A stretch of DNA of 35,638 nt from a virus. The DNA lies in the IMG/VR virus record IMGVR_UViG_3300017917_001417, positions 1 to 35,638 of that record; one strand, given 5' to 3'. The notes below the pieces were generated by a model, which was given only the letters and a program-made list of their open reading frames with translations, did no database searches and was not told the origin of the DNA. The position numbers were made by a program, and so were the translations under genes. Below are positions 6,438-10,564 of this stretch, piece by piece (the stretch's first letter is position 1; every line of letters begins with the position of its first letter).

Positions 6438-6667
6438 AGTTCATCGTCCATACTGCTATTAGCCAGGTTCATTTGCCAATCTACCTCTTCTAAAGCCATA
6501 TCTACCTCGTACGTTAGATGACTAACGGCTTGCTCTACGGTGGCACCTGGTGTGTTCTGCATAAACAACAGCACGTTCATGATGACGTCTCCGGTCTTAT
6601 GAGAGGCGTAATGTGCTAGATGGTTTACATGCAGCTTAATGTCGTTAATGAGAGTTTCTGTGTCCAT
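6428..6667 (-). CDS. Cassette gene 2: hypothetical helical protein
   Basis: A 79-residue, mostly helical acidic protein. Its middle (DVIMNVLLFMQNTPGATVEQ, then AVSHLTYEVDM) resembles cassette gene 6 (7817-7999, EVLAMVILMLKRHPEMSIEA, then AFQHSILEWDV), so the two are probable paralogs. The function is unknown. Its upstream element (6696-6705) has the core but the AAAA block is displaced by 4 nt, unlike the other gene-bearing cassettes. Confidence 0.65.
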   Translation of the reverse strand: MDTETLINDIKLHVNHLAHYASHKTGDVIMNVLLFMQNTPGATVEQAVSHLTYEVDMALEEVDWQMNLANSSMDDELPF

Positions 6668-6695
6668 GATAAAGAGGGGTTTTAGTTATTATTAA

Positions 6696-6705
6696 TCAAG
6701 GGTTT
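6696..6705 (-). promoter_or_regulatory. Cassette element core, copy 3
   Basis: AAACCCTTGA on the minus strand, 28 nt before the ATG at 6667. The A-rich block lies 12 instead of 8 nt downstream. Confidence 0.55.
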
Positions 6706-6716
6706 AGAATAAATAT

Positions 6717-6751
6717 TAAAAAACAGAAGAGAGCTTGGTGGCTCCCTTCTG
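6717..6751 (-). terminator. Rho-independent terminator of a gene-less unit
   Basis: Minus-strand CAGAAGGGAGC-CACCAA-GCTCTCTTCTG followed by TTTTTT. It ends a unit that starts at the element 6907-6916 and has no visible protein gene. Confidence 0.8.
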
Positions 6752-6906
6752 AAAAACTGCCCTATGCACTACACAATATTTTTCTCCTGTGTTAGGGTGG
6801 GAATAATGATTTTACCCACTTGTACGCTGGGCCAGCTGTTAACTGGAGGTTACATAAAATAAAACGAGCGGTTAAAAATGAGTGGTTACGTCTACTACTT
6901 GTTAAG
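6752..6906 (-). ncRNA. Possible small RNA unit between element copy 4 and its terminator
   Basis: About 155 nt lie between a cassette element and a strong terminator. On the minus strand the only starts give ATG-TAA or a 16-codon GTG frame. A small hairpin, CCAG-TTAACAG-CTGG, is visible near 6835-6849. The arrangement fits a small RNA of roughly 150-190 nt or a decayed cassette. Confidence 0.4.
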
Positions 6907-6916
6907 TCAAGGGTTC
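6907..6916 (-). promoter_or_regulatory. Cassette element core, copy 4 (incomplete)
   Basis: GAACCCTTGA on the minus strand, without the AAAA block; heads the gene-less unit. Confidence 0.4.
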
Positions 6917-6927
6917 TTCCCATAGGG

Positions 6928-6949
6928 AAAAAGAGGACCGAAGTCCTCT
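6928..6949 (-). terminator. Rho-independent terminator with TTCG loop
   Basis: Minus-strand AGAGGAC-TTCG-GTCCTCT then TTTTT. A perfect 7-bp stem with the stable C(UUCG)G tetraloop, placed just after the stop of the lipoprotein gene (6953). Confidence 0.9.
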
Positions 6950-6952
6950 TTC

Positions 6953-7270
6953 TTATTCATTATCATCTACCAGGATGCTGTCAAGTCTGCCTATCTGATC
7001 CCAACGTAGGAACTGTACAAACCTGCCATCTTGGATGACATTGATACCATCCACTTCCATGTGGAACTGATAGTCTCCACGGTCTAGATGACAGGCTAAC
7101 CCGTCACACTCACAGTTACCGTCACAAGACTGATGTGTACGATCATTACAAGCATGTGTGGGTACACTGGTTTTCTCAATGTTGTCCTGAGGCGGAACCG
7201 GCTTAACTGGTTCTGGCTTCTTACAAGACACGGCTAATAGGACAACTGCTAAAATCATAATCTGTTTCAT
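6953..7270 (-). CDS. Cassette gene 3: Cys-rich lipoprotein
   Basis: A 105-residue protein. MKQIMILAVVLLAVSCKK is a signal peptide with lipobox AVSC (Cys at about residue 16), followed by a Pro/Lys linker (PEPVKPVPP). Next comes a Cys/His cluster (HACNDRTHQSCDGNCECDG, then CHLDRGD) likely held by disulfides or metal, and a C-terminal domain with FVQFLRWDQIGRL. It should be anchored to a host membrane facing the periplasm or surface. An in-frame ATG six bases upstream (MHM...) is possible. Exclusion of other phages is a plausible role, but unproven. Confidence 0.8.
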   Translation of the reverse strand: MKQIMILAVVLLAVSCKKPEPVKPVPPQDNIEKTSVPTHACNDRTHQSCDGNCECDGLACHLDRGDYQFHMEVDGINVIQDGRFVQFLRWDQIGRLDSILVDDNE

Positions 7271-7278
7271 GTGCATAA

Positions 7279-7300
7279 TTTTTATGTAAATCAAGGGTTT
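7279..7300 (-). promoter_or_regulatory. Cassette element, copy 5
   Basis: AAACCCTTGA-N8-AAAA on the minus strand. The following CATAA-AAA-TTATG inverted repeat includes an in-frame ATG. Confidence 0.75.
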
Positions 7301-7311
7301 ATACTATGTTT

Positions 7312-7343
7312 TAAAAGAACAGCACATTATACCTGTGCTGTTC
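7312..7343 (-). terminator. Rho-independent terminator enclosing a stop codon
   Basis: Minus-strand AGAACAGCAC-(9 nt)-GTGCTGTTCT then TTTT. The TAA of the 7327-7554 gene lies in the loop. Confidence 0.9.
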
Positions 7344-7554
7344 TATATGCTCGTAGCTTGTCTTCTACGGCCCAATAGCTCTTGGATTTCTGTGGCACCA
7401 GGGCTTCAAACACTACATAGCCGTTCTTAACCGTTCTATATTCTCCCATCTTGTCCATACCTACGGCAAAGAACTTGGAGCTAACTAGTCTTAGTTTAAT
7501 CAGGACATTACCAGCTTGATAATGATACCCGAACTTTACATGATTCTCAGTCAT
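7327..7554 (-). CDS. Cassette gene 4: hypothetical protein
   Basis: A 75-residue basic, probably beta-rich protein (HVKFGYHYQAGNVLIKLRLV, then FFAVGMDKMGEYRTVKNGYV), ending in a short helix. No family is recognised. It has a complete cassette: element 7564-7585, then the inverted repeat GCTTAA-AAC-TTAAGC directly before the ATG, and a terminator whose loop holds the stop codon. Confidence 0.7.
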   Translation of the reverse strand: MTENHVKFGYHYQAGNVLIKLRLVSSKFFAVGMDKMGEYRTVKNGYVVFEALVPQKSKSYWAVEDKLRAYRTAQV

Positions 7555-7563
7555 ATGCTTAAG

Positions 7564-7585
7564 TTTTAAGCTTAATCAAGGGTTT
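7564..7585 (-). promoter_or_regulatory. Cassette element, copy 6
   Basis: AAACCCTTGA-N8-AAAA on the minus strand, overlapping the GCTTAA/TTAAGC repeat just before the ATG at 7554. Confidence 0.75.
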
Positions 7586-7596
7586 AGTGTGCTTAA

Positions 7597-7624
7597 TAAA
7601 ACAGCCTGCATTTCTACAGGCTGT
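7597..7624 (-). terminator. Rho-independent terminator
   Basis: Minus-strand ACAGCCTG-TAGAAATG-CAGGCTGT then TTTATT, after the small lipoprotein gene ending at 7640. Confidence 0.85.
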
Positions 7625-7639
7625 ATTATCATAATATCA

Positions 7640-7759
7640 TCATCTGAGTGATCCTCTGCCACATCTTTGCGGGCCCTGAGCGGCCTGATATGGAGACATC
7701 ATACGAGAACATGACATGAGCAGTGTGGCTAACAGAGCCACGGCTAATAAACTTTTCAT
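7640..7759 (-). CDS. Cassette gene 5: 39-residue lipoprotein
   Basis: The signal peptide MKSLLAVALLATLLMSC has lipobox LMSC (Cys at residue 17). Only about 23 residues remain after processing (SRMMSPYQAAQGPQRCGRG...), including a second Cys. It is the only frame that begins properly downstream of its cassette element (7769-7790) and ends before the terminator. It matches the 41-residue lipoprotein at 4073-4198 in plan: short signal, lipidated Cys, a tail with one more Cys and basic residues. The target is unknown. Confidence 0.75.
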   Translation of the reverse strand: MKSLLAVALLATLLMSCSRMMSPYQAAQGPQRCGRGSLR

Positions 7760-7768
7760 AATGAGGAG

Positions 7769-7790
7769 TTTTATATGTGATCAAGGGTTT
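7769..7790 (-). promoter_or_regulatory. Cassette element, copy 7
   Basis: AAACCCTTGA-N8-AAAA on the minus strand before the ATG at 7759. No clear start-codon inverted repeat here. Confidence 0.7.
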
Positions 7791-7803
7791 AATATGTACT
7801 AAG

Positions 7804-7831
7804 AAAAAGAATGGGACTAGACGTCCCACTC
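7804..7831 (-). terminator. Rho-independent terminator enclosing a stop codon
   Basis: Minus-strand GAGTGGGAC-GTCTA-GTCCCATTC then TTTTT; the TAG of cassette gene 6 is in the loop and stem. Confidence 0.85.
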
Positions 7832-7999
7832 AAGAATACTGTGCTGAAATGCTGCTTCTATGGACATCTCTGGATGCCGCTTAAGCATGAGGATAACCAT
7901 GGCCAGCACCTCTGGTACGAGACCATGTGGTTCTGCCTGGGCAATAGTGTTAACGACCATAGTGGTCACGTCTGGAAGACTAAGTGTTGTACGTGGCAT
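7817..7999 (-). CDS. Cassette gene 6: small helical protein
   Basis: A 60-residue protein (MPRTTLSLPDVTTMVVN at its start), with an alternative in-frame ATG at 8005 giving MHM. A longer open frame continues upstream through the promoter element and is not credible. It is helical, and its C-terminal half (EVLAMVILMLKRHPEMSIEA...EWDV) resembles cassette gene 2 (6428-6667). The function is unknown. Its leader holds an imperfect inverted repeat (ATACATTAT / ATAATGCAT) reaching the start codon. Confidence 0.7.
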   Translation of the reverse strand: MPRTTLSLPDVTTMVVNTIAQAEPHGLVPEVLAMVILMLKRHPEMSIEAAFQHSILEWDV

Positions 8000-8007
8000 A
8001 TGCATTA

Positions 8008-8029
8008 TTTTATAATGTATCAAGGGTTT
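8008..8029 (-). promoter_or_regulatory. Cassette element, copy 8
   Basis: AAACCCTTGA-N8-AAAA on the minus strand, before the start at 7999/8005. Confidence 0.75.
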
Positions 8030-8043
8030 AGAACATAACATAT

Positions 8044-8063
8044 AAAAGGGGGCATTAGCCCCC
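8044..8063 (-). terminator. Rho-independent terminator
   Basis: Minus-strand GGGGGC-TAAT-GCCCCC then TTTT, directly after the gene ending at 8068. Confidence 0.9.
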
Positions 8064-8067
8064 GTTA

Positions 8068-8277
8068 TCATGCTTCTTCAATACTGTCTACTTGTAACTC
8101 GTATACAATCTTTACTGCATTGTATACGTTTACAATGTCATCAAAAAAGCCATGGTCCATTTTCCACATTACTTCCTCCGCTGTATAGCGGTCTTCGTAT
8201 TCATAAACCAGGTCTTTTGTAACAGTGCCGTTACCAATAAATGTTGTCTGTGTAAAGTGTAAAAACGTACGTGTCAT
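8068..8277 (-). CDS. Cassette gene 7: hypothetical protein, paralog of gene 8
   Basis: A 69-residue protein, probably a beta-hairpin region followed by a helix. The central and C-terminal part (YEYEDRYTAEEVMWKMDHGF, then AVKIVYELQ) aligns with cassette gene 8 (8332-8553: SEYEHAFIAEDIMHSMECGV, then AVKKIVYELE). They are adjacent diverged duplicates. The family is unknown. Cassette parts: element 8287-8308, AGTGTA/TACACT repeat before the ATG, terminator 8044-8063. Confidence 0.75.
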   Translation of the reverse strand: MTRTFLHFTQTTFIGNGTVTKDLVYEYEDRYTAEEVMWKMDHGFFDDIVNVYNAVKIVYELQVDSIEEA

Positions 8278-8286
8278 AGTGTATAA

Positions 8287-8308
8287 TTTTACACTGGATC
8301 AAGGGTTT
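8287..8308 (-). promoter_or_regulatory. Cassette element, copy 9
   Basis: AAACCCTTGA-N8-AAAA on the minus strand, within an AGTGTA-AAATTA-TACACT repeat next to the ATG at 8277. Confidence 0.75.
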
Positions 8309-8320
8309 ATAGTCTATAAA

Positions 8321-8347
8321 AGAAAAGAGGGTTATTCAACCCCCTCT
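8321..8347 (-). terminator. Rho-independent terminator overlapping a stop codon
   Basis: Minus-strand AGAG(GG)GGTT-GAAT-AACCCTCT then TTTCTTTT; the TAA of cassette gene 8 is in the hairpin. Confidence 0.8.
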
Positions 8348-8553
8348 TCTTCATCTATAAGAATGCCCACAAGTTCCAGTTCATACACAATCTTCTTAAC
8401 GGCATACACCATACCGTTCTCGTTAAATACGCCACACTCCATACTGTGCATGATGTCCTCTGCTATAAAAGCATGCTCATACTCACTGGAGCTGGATTGT
8501 GTAAAAGTCTTTCCGTCCTTAGTGATCGTAACGTCATAATGTAATGTAACCAT
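8332..8553 (-). CDS. Cassette gene 8: hypothetical protein, paralog of gene 7
   Basis: A 73-residue acidic protein with the same plan as cassette gene 7: an N-terminal strand pair (MVTLHYDVTITKDGKTF), the EYE...AEDIM..ME.GVF helix region, then VYAVKKIVYELELV and an acidic tail. No family is recognised. Its ATG follows a near-perfect palindrome (GTTTAAA-TT-TTTAAAC) that overlaps the cassette element 8563-8584. Confidence 0.75.
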   Translation of the reverse strand: MVTLHYDVTITKDGKTFTQSSSSEYEHAFIAEDIMHSMECGVFNENGMVYAVKKIVYELELVGILIDEEEGVE

Positions 8554-8562
8554 GGTTTAAAT

Positions 8563-8584
8563 TTTTAAACTTGATCAAGGGTTT
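8563..8584 (-). promoter_or_regulatory. Cassette element, copy 10
   Basis: AAACCCTTGA-N8-AAAA on the minus strand, overlapping the GTTTAAA/TTTAAAC palindrome before the ATG at 8553. Confidence 0.75.
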
Positions 8585-8593
8585 ACTACGTAG

Positions 8594-8618
8594 AAAAACA
8601 AAAGGGGCCGAAGCCCCT
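8594..8618 (-). terminator. Rho-independent terminator with TTCG loop
   Basis: Minus-strand AGGGGC-TTCG-GCCCCT then TTTGTTTTT; a perfect stem with the UUCG tetraloop, just after the gene ending at 8625. Confidence 0.95.
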
Positions 8619-8624
8619 GTGTTT

Positions 8625-8855
8625 CTAGAATTTATCAGTGATGTTCTTGATAGCATCCTGACGGCCCATCAGTATCTTACGTAAACGGCTTATCTCTTCA
8701 TTACGTTCTTCCACTATAGAGAATGCAAAGAAGATGACTGCAGACATGAAGATGATGAACCACTCATAGAGGTTCTCTCTGGTTTCCATTTGGAAGAAGA
8801 AATACAGAGATACAAGACCAAGAACAACGGACATGATTTGCATAAAGGTTTTCAT
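8625..8855 (-). CDS. Cassette gene 9: small membrane protein
   Basis: A 76-residue protein with two hydrophobic helices (about residues 4-22 and 32-48, WFIIFMSAVIFFAFSIV), followed by a charged helical tail (EERNEEISRLRKIL) that could form a coiled coil in the cytoplasm. The family is unknown. The leader contains ACTTAAA-GTTT-TTTAAGT ending next to the ATG. Confidence 0.75.
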   Translation of the reverse strand: MKTFMQIMSVVLGLVSLYFFFQMETRENLYEWFIIFMSAVIFFAFSIVEERNEEISRLRKILMGRQDAIKNITDKF

Positions 8856-8865
8856 AACTTAAAGT

Positions 8866-8887
8866 TTTTTAAGTAAGTCAAGGGTTT
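8866..8887 (-). promoter_or_regulatory. Cassette element, copy 11
   Basis: AAACCCTTGA-N8-AAAA on the minus strand, overlapping the ACTTAAA/TTTAAGT repeat before the ATG at 8855. Confidence 0.75.
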
Positions 8888-8903
8888 AATACTCATTGTT
8901 TAT

Positions 8904-8939
8904 AAAAGAATACAGGCCATCTATGTAGACAGCCTGTAT
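8904..8939 (-). terminator. Rho-independent terminator
   Basis: Minus-strand ATACAGGC...GCCTGTAT with an inner TCTA/TAGA pairing, then TCTTTT; ends the cassette gene stopping at 8946. Confidence 0.8.
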
Positions 8940-8945
8940 AGAATA

Positions 8946-9254
8946 CTAATAGGGAAGATCCTCACCGAAGATGTCAGTGTGTTCAGCATACTTCTGGTCT
9001 ATACGCTTATGCATGACATGTGCACACAGACGTCTTACGCACTTAAGCCACTCATCGTGTAGTGTAGCGTTAGTGGTAGCCCATGTGATGATGACTGTAC
9101 CAGCCTTACCGTCATAGACAGTGATGCTTGGATCAGAGATGAAGAAGTTGACTGTTTGCAGACTAGTCTTGATTCTGATCTTAGCAGTGGAGATGAACAT
9201 GTTACCAACCTGCAAGGTGTGTGCTCCGTAGGGAACGTTGATCTTGTGTAGCAT
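8946..9254 (-). CDS. Cassette gene 10: hypothetical protein
   Basis: A 102-residue protein. The first 70 residues look beta-rich (TLQVGNMFISTAKIRIKTSL, then TVNFFISDPSITVYDGKAGT), then a helix with DEWLKCVRRLCAHVMH. It could be a small PH- or YkuR-like barrel, but I do not recognise it. It is the first cassette next to the divergent region. Its start codon is inside the 3' arm of a perfect 11-bp inverted repeat (GTAGCATAAAA / TTTTATGCTAC), the strongest of the series. Ends with TAG. Confidence 0.75.
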   Translation of the reverse strand: MLHKINVPYGAHTLQVGNMFISTAKIRIKTSLQTVNFFISDPSITVYDGKAGTVIITWATTNATLHDEWLKCVRRLCAHVMHKRIDQKYAEHTDIFGEDLPY

Positions 9255-9263
9255 AAAATTTAG

Positions 9264-9285
9264 TTTTATGCTACGTCAAGGGTTT
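9264..9285 (-). promoter_or_regulatory. Cassette element, copy 12
   Basis: AAACCCTTGA-N8-AAAA on the minus strand, overlapping the 11-bp inverted repeat that includes the ATG at 9254. Confidence 0.8.
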
Positions 9286-9530
9286 GGCATAATGCAGGTA
9301 GAAGCTAGGGGGGTGACCCGGCTTGCGTAGCTTGCCGGGGAGGGTGGCGTGGAAGGGTCCTCTCATCCTCTACCACACTCATCACTCCTGGCCGTAAAAC
9401 TAAGGGGGGGGTGACCAGGTCTCCAGGAACACCCGGGGGCATGTTTACGGGGGCTCAAATTTGATACCTATAACATACTAATACTATATAGGTATATATA
9501 ATACTATGTTATGGGGCTCAAAAATGAGCT
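9286..9530. other. Divergent control region, possible replication origin
   Basis: No gene. Minus-strand genes leave to the left and plus-strand genes to the right. Contents: a CCCGGC-(11 nt)-GCCGGG hairpin at 9317-9339; two copies of GGGGGGTGACC (near 9308 and 9405); GGGGCTCAAA twice (near 9453 and 9512); a 43-nt AT-rich imperfect palindrome near 9466-9508 (outer arms ATAACATA / TATGTTAT); and GCTCA-AAAA-TGAGC near 9515-9530. G-tracts next to an AT-rich palindrome at a strand switch are what one expects of an origin, but no initiator sites are known to me here. Confidence 0.45.
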
Positions 9531-9561
9531 CTTGAAAAGTTGTAGAACTTCTCTATATTTG
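9531..9561 (+). promoter_or_regulatory. Bacteroidota-type promoter
   Basis: CTTG, exactly 19 nt, then TATATTTG: one mismatch from the host consensus TTTG-N19-TAnnTTTG. The -7 box ends 4 nt before the ATG at 9566, so the message would be leaderless or nearly so. Confidence 0.65.
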
Positions 9562-9565
9562 TAGA

Positions 9566-9763
9566 ATGGAAGAAATCATCTATACAGATTTGGAAGCTCT
9601 TGTTCTCCTCTATAGAAATGGAGACCTTCCCGAGGATCAAATGGCGTTCAAGTATAACGCAGCCCCAGGAAAAATCACCTGGATCCACAGGGATGAGCTG
9701 AGAAAGGAGCTGGCTCTGCGTGGAGCCTATCCATCGTCTAATACACAAAAGGGTAAGAAATGA
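9566..9763 (+). CDS. Small hypothetical protein, first rightward gene
   Basis: A 65-residue protein: an acidic helical N-terminus (EEIIYTDLEALVLLYRNGDL), then a basic C-terminus (DELRKELALRGAYP...KGKK). A helix-turn-helix-like arrangement (residues about 20-45) is conceivable but not clear. It is driven by the promoter at 9531-9561. Its stop overlaps the ATG of the next small gene (ATGA). Confidence 0.65.
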   Translation: MEEIIYTDLEALVLLYRNGDLPEDQMAFKYNAAPGKITWIHRDELRKELALRGAYPSSNTQKGKK

Positions 9764-9897
9764 ACCAGCAGCAACACCAGCTTTTAGAAAATCTAGCTCA
9801 CCAGCTTTTTAATCAACTACTGGAAGGGTTTGTAATGCACAAGTATAAAAAGAAACCCACCAGAAGGAAAATGAAAAAACGTAGAAAATCAGAATAA
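9760..9897 (+). CDS. 45-residue basic protein
   Basis: The start overlaps the upstream stop by 4 bases. The N-terminal half is a Gln-rich amphipathic helix (MNQQQHQLLENLAHQLFNQL) and the C-terminal half is strongly basic (KYKKKPTRRKMKKRRKSE), suggesting nucleic-acid binding. No family is recognised. Translational coupling is the main reason to believe it. Confidence 0.6.
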   Translation: MNQQQHQLLENLAHQLFNQLLEGFVMHKYKKKPTRRKMKKRRKSE

Positions 9898-9901
9898 TTC
9901 C

Positions 9902-9915
9902 GTATATTATTATTG
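9902..9915 (+). promoter_or_regulatory. Repeated AT-rich motif GTATATTATTATTG
   Basis: The same motif occurs at 11130-11143 (one base different) and 30175-30188, each time just before a new transcription unit. TATTATTG resembles the host -7 box TAnnTTTG with one mismatch. Possible phage-phase promoter. Confidence 0.45.
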
Positions 9916-10040
9916 TATGAGACACACATGTACAACAACGTTCTTCTGTTTCTGGCATAGGTCAGCCGGGGAAGGTGTGTCATAAACATACATAAAGACA
10001 TTACATAAGCCCCGGCAGGATCTCCTAGCCGGGGTTTTTA
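9916..10040 (+). ncRNA. Structured leader or small RNA with terminator
   Basis: TATGA(GA)CACAC at 9916-9927 pairs with GTGTGTCATA at 9975-9984. GCCGGGG occurs twice (9965-9971 and 10028-10034) and either copy can pair with CCCCGGC at 10010-10016. The second pairing is a terminator with a T run; the first would prevent it. This is the layout of an attenuator in front of the tRNA genes, or of a roughly 120-nt stand-alone RNA. Confidence 0.5.
10010..10039 (+). terminator. Rho-independent terminator before the tRNA cluster
   Basis: CCCCGGC-(11 nt)-GCCGGGG then TTTTT. A competing upstream GCCGGGG at 9965-9971 could disrupt it. Confidence 0.85.
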
Positions 10041-10043
10041 TTT

Positions 10044-10116
10044 GCGGGTGTAGCTCAACTGGTAGAGCAGCGGTCTCCAAAACCGAAGGTTGTGGGTTCA
10101 ATTCCTACCATCCGTG
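10044..10116 (+). tRNA. tRNA-Trp (CCA)
   Basis: Full cloverleaf: acceptor GCGGGTG/CATCCGT with two G-T pairs, D-stem GCTC/GAGC, anticodon loop CTCCAAA between GCGGT/ACCGA, T-loop TTCAATT, discriminator G. No CCA encoded. Confidence 0.9.
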
Positions 10117-10124
10117 CAACATAA

Positions 10125-10194
10125 GTCTAGTTTGGTCTTGGAGGCCGGGCAGTTTGCAAAACTGTTGGAGCGGGATCGTAACCTGCACTAGACT
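10125..10194 (+). tRNA. tRNA-Cys (GCA)
   Basis: Acceptor GTCTAGT/ACTAGAC, anticodon arm GCAGT-TTGCAAA-ACTGT, T-arm GCGGG-ATCGTAA-CCTGC. The D-loop is short (TTGGA). The T-loop has A54 and T58, the reverse of the usual T54/A58 pair. Confidence 0.8.
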
Positions 10195-10201
10195 CTTACA
10201 T

Positions 10202-10274
10202 GGTAAAGAAGCTAACTAGGTAGAAGCACGGGACTGAAAATCCTGGGGAGCTGGATCGTTACCAGCCTTTACCA
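10202..10274 (+). tRNA. tRNA-Phe (GAA)
   Basis: Acceptor GGTAAAG/CTTTACC, D-stem GCT/AGC, anticodon arm CGGGA-CTGAAAA-TCCTG, T-arm GCTGG-ATCGTTA-CCAGC, discriminator A. Position 8 is A instead of T, and the T-loop again has A54/T58. Confidence 0.85.
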
Positions 10275-10319
10275 CATTCTCCGCAGAATATGCGGACAAT
10301 CCTGGATTATTCACCGCAA

Positions 10320-10391
10320 GCCTCCTTAAGCTAACGGGAAAACTGCCTGACTTGTAATCAGGATTTACCGGGTCGGTTCCGGTAGGAGGCT
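10320..10391 (+). tRNA. tRNA-Thr (TGT)
   Basis: Acceptor GCCTCCT/AGGAGGC, anticodon arm CCTGA-CTTGTAA-TCAGG, T-arm ACCGG-GTCGGTT-CCGGT. The D-arm is weak and the T-loop has G54/G58. The spacer before it (10275-10319) holds the hairpin TCCGCA-GAATA-TGCGGA. Confidence 0.8.
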
Positions 10392-10449
10392 CTTTAGTGA
10401 TTAAACTCATACATCTAGTCCTAACTATTGGCTAACTTAGTTACTTCTT

Positions 10450-10484
10450 GGTTACCTACTCACTTAATGGTAACCTGCTCACCT
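10450..10484 (+). promoter_or_regulatory. Putative HxlR operators (two direct repeats)
   Basis: GGTTACCTACTCACTT (10450-10465) and GGTAACCTGCTCACCT (10469-10484) are direct repeats that start 19 bases apart. GGTTACC and GGTAACC are also inverted repeats of each other. A third copy follows the regulator gene at 10982-10997. Confidence 0.5.
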
Positions 10485-10564
10485 GCACATTTTAAATAGC
10501 CGCTCATCCGCAACCCCAACCGTTTGAAGATGTTGTTTTGCAAACCCAAATAAAACTGTGTCTT

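Noticed and set aside
7629-7829. 66-codon frame covering the small lipoprotein in another frame
   Set aside because: It runs through the promoter element and terminator and starts before the element; the 39-residue lipoprotein frame fits the cassette layout.
8000-8071. Upstream extension of cassette gene 6
   Set aside because: The extra N-terminal part would be encoded by the terminator and promoter element of the neighbouring unit; the start at 7999 or 8005 is consistent with other cassettes.
6161-9285. CRISPR array
   Set aside because: The repeats are short (about 10-22 bp), 150-400 bp apart, and each leads a gene or terminator-ended unit; spacers are not uniform.
9813-10101. Minus-strand open frames of 62-63 codons
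   Set aside because: They cross the terminator and tRNA-Trp and oppose the small 45-residue gene; shadows of structured RNA.
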